A stretch of 64,000 nucleotides of DNA from Adiantum capillus-veneris (Eukaryota > Streptophyta > Polypodiopsida > Polypodiales > Pteridaceae), in the NCBI GenBank assembly GCA_014529385.2, contig CM043953.1, positions 69,106,372 to 69,170,371 of the forward strand, read 5' to 3'. The position numbers were made by a program, and so were the translations under genes. Position 1 is the stretch's first letter; every line of letters starts with the position of its first letter. The notes below the pieces were generated by a model. That model was not told the DNA's origin, ran no database searches, and saw nothing but the letters and a program-made list of their open reading frames with translations. Shown in pieces: positions 43,330 to 54,760 of this stretch.

Positions 43330-45025
43330 TTGCAGATTAGGCTACTCAAAGCCCATATTTTCATCATTTCAAAGACTGCAATCAATTATGACACTGTCAA
43401 GCTAGAATTAATAAACTCTTGTGAGTCTGAAGAGCAGTCAAATGCCAAAATTGCTTTGACACAAGCGTTTTATCAAGCCAAAGTAGGAGAAATTCTTCTA
43501 ATCAACACCAGGATCTGCTAAGAGACTGTTTTTATAGATTGAGCCAACATAGACTCAATCGAGCCGAGAATTCAAGTACAACAGAGCAAGCTAGTAGCAG
43601 TGGCAACATTGGCACAAGTGCAAAAGAGCAACTTCTACAACTATATGGCTACAATGGAGATAAATTTTTATATGCAGATTCAAAAGGCCATAGATACTTG
43701 ATAAGCAGCAAAAGAAACACAGGAGCCACTATCCTATTGATCAAAGTAAATGCACATCTAGAAAACTCCCATATGTTCACAGATTTCAGTGGAGCCAGAT
43801 ATTGCAAGCTCAAAGATGAAGTGCAGATAGAAGTTCAAGAAGTCAACCCAAGTGTTTATCCAGACATCTACACAAGCCATCAAAACATACAATTGGTGCA
43901 TATGCAATCAGAGTCATTGTACATGGATTTTTTAATAGTGGTCAGATCTATAGTAGAGAACCAGAAATGGAAGATCCAAGAAAACAACCAGTAGAAGCCA
44001 ATCTAATTGGAGAACCAAGCCAAAGAAGGTACAAAGGTCAAGACGGAGCATTCTATAGCTTGATGCTTAGTGTTCTGAAAGAAGATGCCAACAATTTGGC
44101 AAGCACAGAAACAGAAGCTCCTCTGCAAGAGCTTGACATGATAGAGCTAGTTGAAATACCACCACTCGTGGCATATTGCTCAGATTGTGGAAGAAAAAAT
44201 GGACTTTTCTTTGAAGATTGTCCAAGAAATCCAGACAACAGGGACACATCAACTGCCAAGCAAGGTACAAAGCAAATCGGAAATGCAAATCTCGATGTAA
44301 GCGCATCTAACTTGTCACTTTTAATGCAATCAGATGATTTTGCATTATCGTTAGAAGCACCAATAAAAACACTGTAAGTTAAAAATCGGTATAAAGATGC
44401 ACATGCACCTAAAAATCTTAAAATTGATTCTTTGAAAGAAAAACTCTTGCGTGAATTTGGTCAAGGTGTCCAGATATCACCGAATGTTGAAAATAATGTT
44501 AGGTTTGCAAATGATTCTGCATTCACTGCCAATGTGCAAACATTTATGAGTCTAAGGGACACATCAAACAGAATGATGTTTGTGTTGAATAGCACCCATA
44601 ATTCATACGTACACTATGTGGACCAAAAAGGGCAATTGTACAAAAAGGATCAACCGGTGTTTGAACGGCCCACATCCCAGCTCATAGAAGTGCGTCCAGT
44701 GATAAATCAGAACATATCAACAAGGATGGTTCATTTCAGAGGATAGAAACTATTATAGCCCATCCTCTCTAGAGCTGAAGGATATTACCCAAGTGAACCC
44801 AGAAATCTATTCAGAGCCAAACTCTCCTCCATCGAAAATCAGACTTTGACGTTGTGACCAAACGAGCATATACTTTGACCAAACCAGTCGTAGATATAGA
44901 CGAGATTCTAAGATCTATGATGCCTTGGGTCCTGAAACCACAGAAGCTCATATCATAGGAGACCATGGGATAGACAATATCAGGGCAAAGATAGTGCTAT
45001 CTACATCTTGACTTGGGGAATAATT
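43330..45025 (+). pseudogene. Unrecognised decayed gene with a repeated ~75-residue domain
   Basis: A chain of open frames on one strand: 43330-43521, 43539-43994, 43967-44377, 44432-44746, then readable pieces to about 45025. The third and fourth share one frame and are split by a single TAA (44375-44377), so this was one long protein (over 500 residues). Two segments align by eye. Unit 1 (about 43640-43900) has LYADSKGHRYL, SGARY and EVNPSVYPDIY. Unit 2 (about 44590-44840) has HYVDQKGQLYK, RGDRNYY and QVNPEIYSEP. A third partial unit (about 44865-45020) starts YFDQTSRRYRRDSKIY. Between units 1 and 2 is an incomplete knuckle-like CSDCGRKNGLFFEDC. I do not recognise the family. It could be a Gag-like part of an unusual element, an old viral insertion or a host gene relic. 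Confidence 0.45.
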
Positions 45026-45264
45026 TGTCATGTTTCACGGAGATACATAGGAAACTATGCATAATATTTACAGATGCCAAACATCAACAATGCTACCCAA
45101 AAGTGCCTTCACAATCCCAAAAGGTGAGACTAAACCAAAGCCAAACGTAATGCATGCACACAACATCGGCACAATAAAAGAAAGTTTATCCTCTAGACCC
45201 CTTGGGTTTCTTGGCCGCCTCTGAGTTGGCTACTGCCTCTCTCAATAAAATAATTTGAGAAGGT

Positions 45265-47890
45265 AAAAAAGAAAAAATTATGTTTTCAATGCTTAGGAAG
45301 TAGCCATGGCAAAAAGAATTGTCCCAAGGGAAATTTTGCTGCCCAGGGCATGGAGAAAGCAGTGCACATGGTGCAGCTCTTTCCTCTTGAGTCATCCTCA
45401 CGTTTCTTCAAGGTGGAGGTAACACACCAAGGTGGAGCATGATTGTTGTATAACGTCTTTCGTGTGGCAATAGACCTTTGGTCCACATGAGCTAGTGCGT
45501 ATGCACGATCTATTCAAGGGCACAAGGTGTGTATCTTGGTAGATGACGATGCTACTCACAATTTCATTAACTACAGGTAAGTGAAGCGACTCAAGTTACC
45601 CCAAACTCCAAGTTTCCAACGTTATAAGGTAGCGATGATGAACGGCTATGATGCCAAGGTGTGGGACACCCAAGTGAGAGCTGTACCATTGGAAATTCAA
45701 GGGTATTCCACATCCTTAGATTTCCAAGTTATGAATATGGAGAGGGAAGATGTGGTACTTGATTGAGAATGGTTGCGTAGTCTAGGACCATCACTTAAGT
45801 GTAGCTACAAACACAACACTTTGATGCTTAGATCCCATGGCGCACATGTGTTGTTGTTAGGAGAGAAGGATGTGCCTTCCTCACCACTCATATGTACAAC
45901 AGAGCTGATGCAACTCACTTTTGATAATGCAATAGAAGAAGTTTTCTTGTGTTACTCTTTGTGTCATTTTCTTTCAAATGTTGATTCTATTGAAAATTCA
46001 TCAACATTGAATGCTTCTCTCTCTTCTCTTCCAACAATAGCTAGTACTCTCTCTCCTCAACAAGCAAAAGTTGCTAGTCAATTAAAATATTTACTAATGG
46101 AATTTCCATATGTTTTTCCTAATGATGTATCACTAGGGTTACCGCCGACACGATCTGTGCAACATGGCATAGACGCGGTTGCAAGCAGTACATCGGCTAG
46201 AAAATCACCCTACAAAATGAGCCATTTTGAGGCTGCTGAGGTGGAACGTCATCTTGTTGACTATCTCAATAGAGGGTTTATTCACCCAAGTTCTTCACCA
46301 TGGGCTTCAACTATCTTATTGGTGGAAAAAAAGGACGGTAACATGTGCATGTGGATTGACTACCGTGGTTTGAATGCGGTAAATATTAAGCACAAGTACC
46401 CATTATACCATGAGTGGATGAGTTGTTTGACAAGATCGCTCATGCTCGGATTTTTACTAAGATAGATTTGCGATCATGATATCATCAAGTACGTATTCGA
46501 CTTGTTGATATACCTAAAACTGTATTCCATACAAGGTTTAGACATTATGAGTTTTTGGTTATGCCTTTTGGGTTAATCAATGTGCCCGCAACGTTCATGA
46601 TGTTGATGGGTAGTGTCTTGAGACCGTACTTGGGCAAGTTTGTTATCGTTTTTCTCCCCATGACATTCTTGTGTACAGTGCCTCTAAGGAAGAGCACTTG
46701 TAACATCTGAGGTAGGTGTTCAAATCGCTATGAGAAAACAAGTTATATGCCAAAGAGTCAAAGTGTGATTTTCTCAAGGAGGAAATTCACTGTCTAGGAC
46801 ATGTTATCTCAACTGATGGGGTGCACATGGATCAATCCAAAGTGGATGTCATTTGAAAGTGGCCTTCTCCCAAAAATCTAGAAGAGTTACATATTTTCTT
46901 GGGATTTGTAGGTTTTTATCAAAGGTTCGTTAAAAACTATGCTCACATTGTTGTGTCGATGACATATCAATTTAAAGCCAAGGGAGAAAACTTTTAGTGG
47001 GATGCCACTCAGCAACAAAGTTTTGACACTCTCAAGGATGAATTAGCTACAACTCATATTCTAGCTATTGTGGATACTTTGAAGTCATTAATTTGTTTTG
47101 CTTTTGAAGTCTTTTTTTTTGGAAATGGATGCATGTACTCGCGCAATTGGAGCAGTCCTTCTACAGGAGGGGAGGCCAATTGCATTTGAAAGCAAGAAGC
47201 TTGATTCAGGACAACAGAATTACTCTGCTTATGAACGAGAACTCTACGCAATCGTTTCTGCCTTGAAGACATGGTGGCATTATTTGTATGGAGCTCAGTT
47301 TGAGATTGTGTTTGACCATAAAAGCATAAATGGTTTACACAAAAAACTGACTTGAAGGGTCGAAAGGCCAGGTGGGTTGAGATTATTCACGAGCATGACG
47401 CAAAGCTCTGATATCTTAAAAGACAATACCATGTGGTGGCTAATGCTCTTAGTCGTATGCTTGCGATCAACTTTCTTCTATTCATGGAAATTAAAAGTGA
47501 GTTTTTGGATTCTCTGAAGGGAAAATATGAGCATGACGACGCATATTCCAAAGTGTGGAGCCATGTGCAAATGAGGGATCCTTCTCACACCAATGATGGT
47601 AGTTTTTCATTAACCTCCAAACCCAGTTCTCCTCTACCGAGTGATGAACTGTAGAGATGGAAGAACTGTTCCATCGATAATGGGTACCTACTCCACAAAG
47701 GGAGAGTTTGTGTACTGACAGACACAGACCTGTGGTGCCAAATTCTTTATAAATGTCACAATAGTCCAAGCGCAAGGCACCCAGGAATTAAGAAGACTCA
47801 TGCTCTCATATGAAAACAATTTACTGGCCAGGTTTACACGGCTATGTTCAAGACTATGTCTTGCATTGCCAAAAATATAAAGTTAACAAA
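45265..47890 (+). pseudogene. Chromovirus-like gypsy pol, decayed (zinc knuckle to integrase finger)
   Basis: Starts in Gag at the zinc knuckle CFQCLGSSHGKKNC (about 45275-45320). Protease remnant VDDDATHNFINY (about 45540; the usual DSG is now DDD). [43 protein letters not shown] (about 46230-46390). Later pieces: CLGHVIST-like (about 46790), FLGFVGFYQRFVKNY (about 46900), and single RNase H MDACTRAIGAVLLQEGRPIAF (about 47125-47340). The integrase zinc finger is at about 47770-47880 (ARHPGIKKTH...CQKYK-like). The YxDD region near 46640 is shifted. There is no second RNase H, unlike the Tat elements. The integrase core is missing; the C-terminus resumes in the direct repeat at 47899. Confidence 0.8.
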
Positions 47891-47898
47891 GCAGAGCG

Positions 47899-49342
47899 CC
47901 TGAAGGCAGCTTTAGTCAAGTGGGAAGATTGATGTGAAGAAGGTGCCACTTTGGAAAACATTAGTGTTCTTAAGAATAATTTTCCTACTTTTGTTTTTTG
48001 AGGATGAAAACACTTCTCCAAGGGGGAAGTAATGCCATGCCAAGGGCAACCCTAGGGGTCAAGGACAGGCCAACGGCCAGCTACCAGTGGGAAGGGAATC
48101 CTAGGCCATGTGGCTACAAAGGGAGGTTGGGTGGAGGATTCACTTATGGCAGTTCCAAGGTCCTCATAGCAGGGCTTGTCATTTATGGATACGATGACAG
48201 ATATGGATGACTTCAGCATGGAGGATTCAATCTGATTCGGTCATTCATGGATATGGTTACGCCAAAGGCTAATGTGTGTGAGTTGGAGCTTGACATTGTT
48301 CTTGACACAGAAGGTTCAAGACAGGCATATTATTTTGGTACGCATGTGATATGAGATGGACACGAGGATTAATTCCACAGATCGGAGTCCAAATGTTAGG
48401 ATGATTGCCCATGAGTGGAGTTCTGAGCCAGATTTGATTGAGATGGTTGGATTGGCAGAGATTGCCAGGATTGCATCAACATTTGGGACTCCCATTTACG
48501 AGATATTGATCTCAAGACCCAAGCTTGCATTTGCAGTAGGTGCACTTGTAGTGGGAGTAGTCATCCGTGTAGTAGCTGATATTGGCCTATAGCATAGGGG
48601 CACTTTGCAATGTATGGTGAGATACCTGCGGGATGTGTGCGGATTTGGTAAGAAGTATGTGGTTGATCACTCTATACTTTCTCTACAATTAGAGTTGGAT
48701 GCACATACATCAATGAGCCAATGGGCATTGGTCGAGGTCATACTTAATGATGACCTTGTACAAGTTTTGTACAATTTCCTTTTTTTTTCTCCCTCATGGC
48801 CACATTAGCCTTAACGTGGGAGGTTGCTGGGGTAAATCCCCATGTGGCCAAGTGCCCACCCACTACACTTATTCTTTTATGTACATAACAGAATAAGGGG
48901 GCTCACATATTGATACTGAGTTTGAGCCCCTGCAAACACAGGTCTCCTCTTCTTCTCTCTTCTCCATTGTTGCACGTGCACGCACACACACACACTCACA
49001 CACACACACGTTTGCTCATGCACTTCAAATTATTTATAAAATATATTTTTTCATACCTCATTCTTACCTTTGACAAGAGTCATTGTAAGTATTTACAAGG
49101 TTTACATTATCCTTTAGTCGGATGTCTTGCATCCACCATGCATCTTCAAAAGGATAGTTCTTAAATTTGACAACATGTCATCGAATAGTCTTACCCGTAA
49201 AACCTTGTCTTCATGTTGTAGGATGATCTCTGGGTGCAAAATCTCTTCTTGACCCTCAAACTTAGGTGGTTATTTAAATATTGGTTCTTTGGGTGGCTCG
49301 CTCTTATAAGGTTTTAACTTCATTGATAAGCTTAAGAATTTG
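47899..49342 (+). repeat. Chimeric direct repeat, copy 2 (1.44 kb)
   Basis: Same composite as 40227-41695, better preserved. 47899-48032 encodes a chromodomain-like pol end (LVKWED, CEEGATLENISVLKN, FEDENTSPRGK, stop). Then come the copia accessory domain, a PPT-like GTGGGAGGT, a copia-type LTR start (TGCTGGGG at 48825), and the inverted chromovirus tail. Confidence 0.8.
48238..48808 (+). pseudogene. Copia accessory domain X, copy 2 (partly open)
   Basis: 48356-48592 is open for 78 codons: SEPDLIEMVGLAEIARIAST, then FGTPIYEILISRP, then a hydrophobic stretch AFAVGALVVGVVIRVV and ADIGL. After one stop the same frame continues 48593-48808 (HRGTLQCMVRYLRDVCGFGK). Upstream in a shifted frame are FMDMVTPKANVCELEL and GTHVICDGHED. 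All of these match the minus-strand ORF at 59000-59794 in the same order. Confidence 0.65.
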
Positions 49343-49760
49343 AAATGTACCATAATATCTTTTTTCTAGCTTAGCATAATATTTTTAATAACCCGCTCGG
49401 CGTCCTTGTGTTCCCTTGTCCAGTGTAGCTCAGGAGTGCTTTTGGAGACTTGAGTAATATCCAATCATTTTCTTTGAAGGTCAAGGCTCGTTTATGATTA
49501 TTAGTAGTAGCGTTTTGTTTCCATTGCATGATGGATACACTTCTTTGATCTTATGAATAGATTCTTTAAAATCTCTGCTATACCTATCAGCAACAAATAT
49601 GTTCCCAAGTGTCTTGACTATCAATGGGAGCTTGGGTCTTCCTTCAATTACCTCAAAGGGTGCCTTTCCTATAGAAGTATAGATAGTGTTATTGTACGCA
49701 TACTCTACTAAGGGCAAAGATTGGTAATCACTTTCTTCGCTTCCTCTCGCTAGGATTTAT
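49100..49760 (-). pseudogene. Chromovirus integrase C-terminal region
   Basis: The minus strand reads PLVEYAYNNTIYTSIGKAPF, EVIEGRPKLPLIVK, VADRYSRDFKESIHKIKEVY (49717-49481). After shifts it reads the PYKSEPPKEPIF linker and LQHEDKVLR (49320-49100). Same family as 14995-15542. Confidence 0.72.
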
Positions 49761-49769
49761 TTCTCCCTT

Positions 49770-50332
49770 GTTTGGATTTGACATGGAAGGGAGTACTTGA
49801 TGACTACGTCTTCTTTTTGGGATGACTAGGTGTCTGTCGTGCCCACTAGCTTCTTGGGGTAGCATCACTTTCAAATGCTAGAGGGATGCCGCTTTCATAC
49901 ATTGCACTTCTTCTTCTCGAACAGTTTGTCGGGGAGGTCCTTCTGATATCGCCTCTTTATCATCCAAAGAGATTCCTCTTTGGAGGTCTCATTACTAGGA
50001 GGCCTCACATGAATTCTCTCTTCTTGGGAACTTGGGGAAACTTGGGCTTAAAGAGCTTGAATTTGTCTTTGAACCTCCCCTTGCAAAATAGGGTTTCCCA
50101 TTGCTTCTTGTGACTTGTTAACGAGGTAGTTGACGACTCTACAACCATCATTACATGTTATACCATGATCCAAATCTAAGTTGTCACTGTTGATTACATT
50201 CTCTTGATTATGTTGGGCCACGATTGAATTTTCTTGTATGTGTATTCTAAATCTTTCCTTTTCACTTCCAAAAGTTTGGCTACTACATATCCCTTGAAAA
50301 TTAGCACTCGAGTAACTACACCCGTGGTTCAT
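49770..50332 (-). pseudogene. Probable gag remnant of the minus-strand chromovirus
   Basis: 94 open codons at 50048-50332 (CNDGCRVVNYLVNKSQEAMG), then decayed hydrophilic, lysine/glutamate-rich sequence. It lies between an LTR with a primer-site-like sequence and the integrase tail, where gag should be; protease, RT and RNase H are gone. The Gag assignment rests on position, not on motif. Confidence 0.35.
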
Positions 50333-50615
50333 AATATTGTTAATTGCAAAGAGTAGTGGAGTGGGTTTAATAGTGCAAGACCGGCATTGGTTCCTATTGG
50401 GCGACTAATAGCTCAATAATGGTCAAGCCGTAGGCAAGTCCCAAAAGACTCCATTATTAAGACCATAGACCTTGATGGTGTCCCTCGTACCCTATAAATA
50501 GGCTTATCAGCCAAGTTAATAATCACAATCCCACTTACCCTATTTCAATAAACAAATCCAACCTTTAATAAATTACTCAAGGACCTCTCTTCTTAGGCAA
50601 GAAAAGAGAAACCTA

Positions 50616-50629
50616 AACTTTGATACCGA
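50616..50629 (-). promoter_or_regulatory. Degenerate initiator-Met primer-binding site
   Basis: The minus strand reads TCGGTATCAAAGTT right after the LTR end (TGACA), against the usual TGGTATCAGAGC. Confidence 0.5.
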
Positions 50630-51218
50630 TGTCAGAGAATGTGATGCCTACTTAAGATTCAACAGAATTTAACTATGAAAGGAGAGAGTTTTCCTTAAGA
50701 GAAAGATAGCAAGGAGATTATAGTTTGTGTCGGGATAATTTTCTTACACATTTACACATTAAAACACTAAAATCATGTACACAATTCAAAAAGAATTTAA
50801 AATTAAAATTGACAACCCGAGCAAGACCGGATTTGCTTAGAGTCAGCCCCCCCTCCAAAAGGACTTGTATTATAATTCTCTCAAACAAGATCTTTGTTAC
50901 AATACATGTTTGTTCTCTTGGGGAGTCTTTCTTGAATCAAGAAGATGGTGTTATTCAAGATTCCATGGTATAACCCTCCTTCCCAAACCCTAAACACCCC
51001 CGCGAGGAGAAGGGAACTGCGGGGAAAGAGGAAGATGAGGGTGAAAAGACATATTTTTCAAGCAAGAGAATTGATAATTTTTGTACGCTTGCTCATGAAC
51101 AAGATCTTAGCATAGCTTAGTAATATAATAGTAGAGATGGAGAAGAGAAGACTCTCATTGGCTTGGATTTTCATCCATATGCAAGAGCTTGAGCATAGAG
51201 TCCATCTCTATAGAGTTC

Positions 51219-51270
<52 letters not shown>

Positions 51271-51851
51271 TGCGAACTTGGGCACTTGAGAGAGTATGTG
51301 AGAGGTGCAAGAGATACCAATACCATCCAACAAGCCCCTCCTTATATACTTTTGCAAGTGTGTAGCTAGTCTTCAATAAGAATGCATACAACATGACCAA
51401 TAAGGTGGGAACAACTCATTATGCAACTCAAGCTTACCTTACATGAAGAAACCCCACCCCACCCCCCCAACCCTTTTTTGGACTCTTCTTGGAAAGTAGA
51501 GACACAAACCAAGTGTGTGCTACTTTGGACGTGTGGCCTAGCCAAGCTTAATAAACAAAGACTAGAGTCAACTTACTAAATGAGGAAGGTTTGATCCAAT
51601 CTTAGTCTTTTATCTTTTCCCTTGCATTTAATAAAAACCATAAACTTACCCTTTTATTAATTAGCTAAGATGAAAGACCTTTGCACAAACCTTGGAGGCT
51701 TATGAAGCTGACCCAGGGCTATAATCTACTTGCTAATTTAGGATATACTAAATTAGGATAAACTTTGGAAAAAAATAAAGCTCACCCTTTGGGATTTAAA
51801 ACTTTCACCTCTTGTGTGAGACCTTAGCACAATGCTTTGGAGGTGTTGACA
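50630..51851 (-). repeat. Gypsy LTR (1.22 kb) of the minus-strand chromovirus
   Basis: Plus-strand ends TGTCAGAG and GTGTTGACA give 5-bp inverted termini TGTCA/TGACA. It is flanked on one side by the primer-site-like sequence and on the other by a polypurine-like TTTTGGGGGTAGCT (minus strand). It contains a minus-strand TATATAAGGAGGGG promoter motif (about 51337-51353) and (GA)n. With polypurine tract on one side and primer site on the other, it looks like the middle LTR of a tandem arrangement. Confidence 0.62.
51221..51267. repeat. (GA)n microsatellite in the gypsy LTR
   Basis: About 23 GA units, downstream of the TATA motif in transcript sense. Confidence 0.93.
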
Positions 51852-52455
51852 AGCTACCCCCAAAACCTACTAAATTTAGATCTGCTAAATTTATTCTAAT
51901 GACTTGAGCTTAGCACAATCACTTCTATTTTTAGACTCCTATAATTGGTCTCGATCGTCTCTTTCGTCCTATACCTTTGATCAAGGTTGCCCGCGATACA
52001 ATTATCCTTCCTTGATGACCTGTTGGTCCATTAGCACTTAATCAATTTCACTTATTCTCTTTTTATTTTCCCTGGACTTAAGTGGTCAATTTAAGTTGGA
52101 AAATACTTTTGGAAGGTTGGAAATTAATATTCATGGTATCAACCATGGCGAGTGACTGCACATGCTGTAAAGACTGCCCAAAAATAGGAAAATGAGGCAG
52201 GATTAATAAGCACTATATAGAACAACCCAAACAGGACTGTAAGGGACCTGTTCTATAGAAAAATGCACCCATTGAAATTTTCCATAAAAAGGACAAAATT
52301 GATTGTGCATGTAGTGGAAACAGAGGCTGAAATGAGCCCGAATCAAAATATTGAGCCTGAAGTATTTTTTGACATACTGATGCTCGCCAAAGCTCACTAA
52401 ATCGGAGAAAGTGAGCAGGCGAATGATGGCGACTATACCCGGGAGGACGCAACTT
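51852..52455 (-). other. Gypsy 3' tail joined to a copia leader
   Basis: 51852-52140 has the polypurine-like tract and looks like the end of a gypsy internal region; a basic stretch near 51950 (GIGRKRRSRP) is readable. 52141-52455 follows the copia primer-binding site and is presumably that element's leader. No complete gene. Confidence 0.35.
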
Positions 52456-52468
52456 GCTCTGATACCAA
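52456..52468 (-). promoter_or_regulatory. Initiator tRNA-Met primer-binding site of a copia element
   Basis: The minus strand reads TTGGTATCAGAGC immediately after the LTR end. It is the classic site complementary to the 3' end of initiator tRNA-Met. Confidence 0.85.
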
Positions 52469-52689
52469 TCATTGGAATTAGGGTTGTAGGGATGCACACA
52501 TATCTTGGAGAAGATGAAGAAGCTCAAGGCACACAACAATGTATTGCTTAGTGCACAAATAGAAAGATAAGCTAGCCCGACAACGATAGACGTATATGCA
52601 ATGCACGGAGAAAAAAACCTCCTAGTGAGGGAAAAATGCCCCTACGGTCCTAAGTGTGTTCACACACCACTACCACATATATGGTAACA
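52469..52689 (-). repeat. Copia 5' LTR, same family as 11801-12027
   Basis: The minus strand starts TGTTACCATATATGTGGTAG and ends CCTAATTCCAA. It aligns over its length with the plus-strand LTR at 11801-12027 (GTGTGAACACAC, GAGGTTTTTT, TGTGTGCCTTGAGCTTC). Only the leader follows, so this is a truncated element. Confidence 0.82.
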
Positions 52690-52899
52690 TTTTAAAACAT
52701 AGCTCCCTCACTACCCCATGTGCCACAAAAGCACTAGCTGAGCTCTTCAAGCATCATTATTTCTAAGCTTTGAAAAGTAGCAGGCTGATTCCAAATATAG
52801 ATTTATGGCTTTATAACTTGTATTACAAGAACCCCAAGAGCTTTACCATCAACCACAATAGATGCTCTATCATTGACCTAGAGCTTTAATATCAAGAGT

Positions 52900-54760
52900 A
52901 ATGAGGGACAAGTGAAGGGCTATGATCTTCGCCTTTGTGGGTGCTTGGCAATGTTTTGGGTGAAATGTATGTACAATGTGGTGCCCCTACAAAAGTACAT
53001 GAAGTTTGGGCTATTTTAAATAGGTGTGAAGGAACATACTCACTCCAAATGCATTAACCAAGCTTGCACCTTCAAGGCTTTTGGCCTTACACAAGACCTT
53101 CACATGGGTGAGAGAATTCATGATGAAATGGCTAGTTAGGGGTTGCTAGAAACACATGTTGTGCGTGGGGATGCTTTGATCAATATGGATGCCAAATGTG
53201 GTGCCCTTCCAAAAGTACCAAAATTTCTCGATGAGCTTTCTAAAATGTCGTCCCTTGGAGCACATTGTGTGTAGGATATACCCAACATACCTATCGTAAG
53301 GAAGCTCTATGTTGTTTTCGCTCGATGTGAAGGGAATGCCTCACTTTAGATGTAATCACCTATGCTTGCACTTTGAAGGCATGTGGCCTTACGCAAGACG
53401 TTGACATGGGTGAGAGAATTCATTATGATATTTTTAGTCAGGAGCAATTGGAGAAATATGTCATTCTTCGTGATGCTTTGGTCAATATGTACGCCAAATG
53501 TGGTGCCCTCAAACCGCATGAAAGTTCTTGATGGCCATCCTCAATGGAAGGTCATCTCATGGAGCATTGGATGATTTAGGGTAAAAAATAACACCTCTTC
53601 ACAAGAATTTGTAAGTATAGATGGGTTGGCAAATATATCTTATCCATAAACCTATAGGTATAGGATTTGGGGTAAATCTTTTGAAATTTTATAAAATTGG
53701 CACTCTATCTTAGAGTTTTGGTGAATTTACCTTGCAAGAACACAAAAACTTAGAAAACTTAGGCTAATCTTCTGGCAAAGGATTTTTGTGAATAGCCAAA
53801 AGATCCCAAATACCCTTAAAAAATAGCCATTGGCTATAAATAGGTCCTAATTTTTTCCTAGGCTCGATTGTAGGATTTGCCCCACATGGCTATGGAAAGA
53901 AATCTTAGGAGTCTTTTAACCAAATGGGAAGGCAAGGCCTCAGTCCAAATGCAAGCACCTATGCTTGCATCTTGAAATCCTATTACATTATGCAAAACCT
54001 TCACATGGGTGAGAGATTCACCGATGAGATTGCTAGTCAAGAGCTGCTGGAGAAACATATTGTGCTTCACAATACTTTGGTTAATATATATGCCAAATGT
54101 GGTGCCCTATGAAACCACAAAATGTTATTGATGTTGTGATGTGGCAAGGAACCTTTGGGCTACTTGAATCAGATGTGCGAAGTGAGGGTTTCTCACTAGA
54201 TGGAGTCCCTTGGAGTGCTCTTGTAGGAAATATGCCCAAAAAGGGCGAGTAGAGGAAATTCTGAATTGTTTTTGTTGGATGCAACACATGGACACCTCCC
54301 CAACTGCAATCACTTTTCTTAGTGTGCTCAATGTTCGATGAGGGCCAAATTCTTTTTGACAGCATGAGCGAAAAATATGTATTATACCCAAGACAAAGAG
54401 CACTATACTTGCATGGTTAACTTTTGTGGACATGTAAAGCATTTTGAGAAAGCTATGAGCCTAATGAAGAGGATGCCATCATCTAATTATCCTCCAATTT
54501 GGTCAAATCTTCTAAGTGCTTGTCAAAAATGAGAAAATATTGAGCTAGCAGGATTGGCCTTTGACTCTACAATAGAACTAGAGAATTGCAATGCTTCAGG
54601 CAAGATGTAGCAACTAGTCTGATGTAATTGGAAGGCTCAATGATTTGTTGTCAGAGCTATTGAGCATCCAGAAAGCAAACAAATTTGGTTGAAGCTACAA
54701 GATCGTGAAAGTAAATTGTCCCTACAAATTTGCATTGAGTCTCACAAAATATTTCCCTTG
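52900..54760 (+). pseudogene. PPR-protein pseudogene (PLS-type)
   Basis: Repeating pentatricopeptide units read on the plus strand: NM/KMYVQCGAPTKVHEVWA (about 52965); LHMGERIHDEMAS and DALINMDAKCGAL (about 53100-53205); YACTLKACGLTQDVDMGERI and DALVNMYAKCGAL (about 53360-53510); LSPNASTYACILKSYYIM, NTLVNIYAKCGAL (about 53930-54112). Near the end DEGQILFDSM, HYTCMVNFCGH, MKRMPSSNYPPIWSNLLSAC (about 54330-54530) is the C-terminal PLS/E region. Land-plant PPR proteins of this class bind organellar RNA for editing or processing. At least eight frameshifts or stops; no start, targeting peptide or DYW motif is visible. Confidence 0.8.

Noticed and set aside
40227-49342. Reading the two 1.45-kb repeats as LTRs of one 9.1-kb retrotransposon
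   Set aside because: Repeat ends lack TG/CA, no primer-binding site adjoins the left copy, and the repeat itself contains coding remnants from two other elements.
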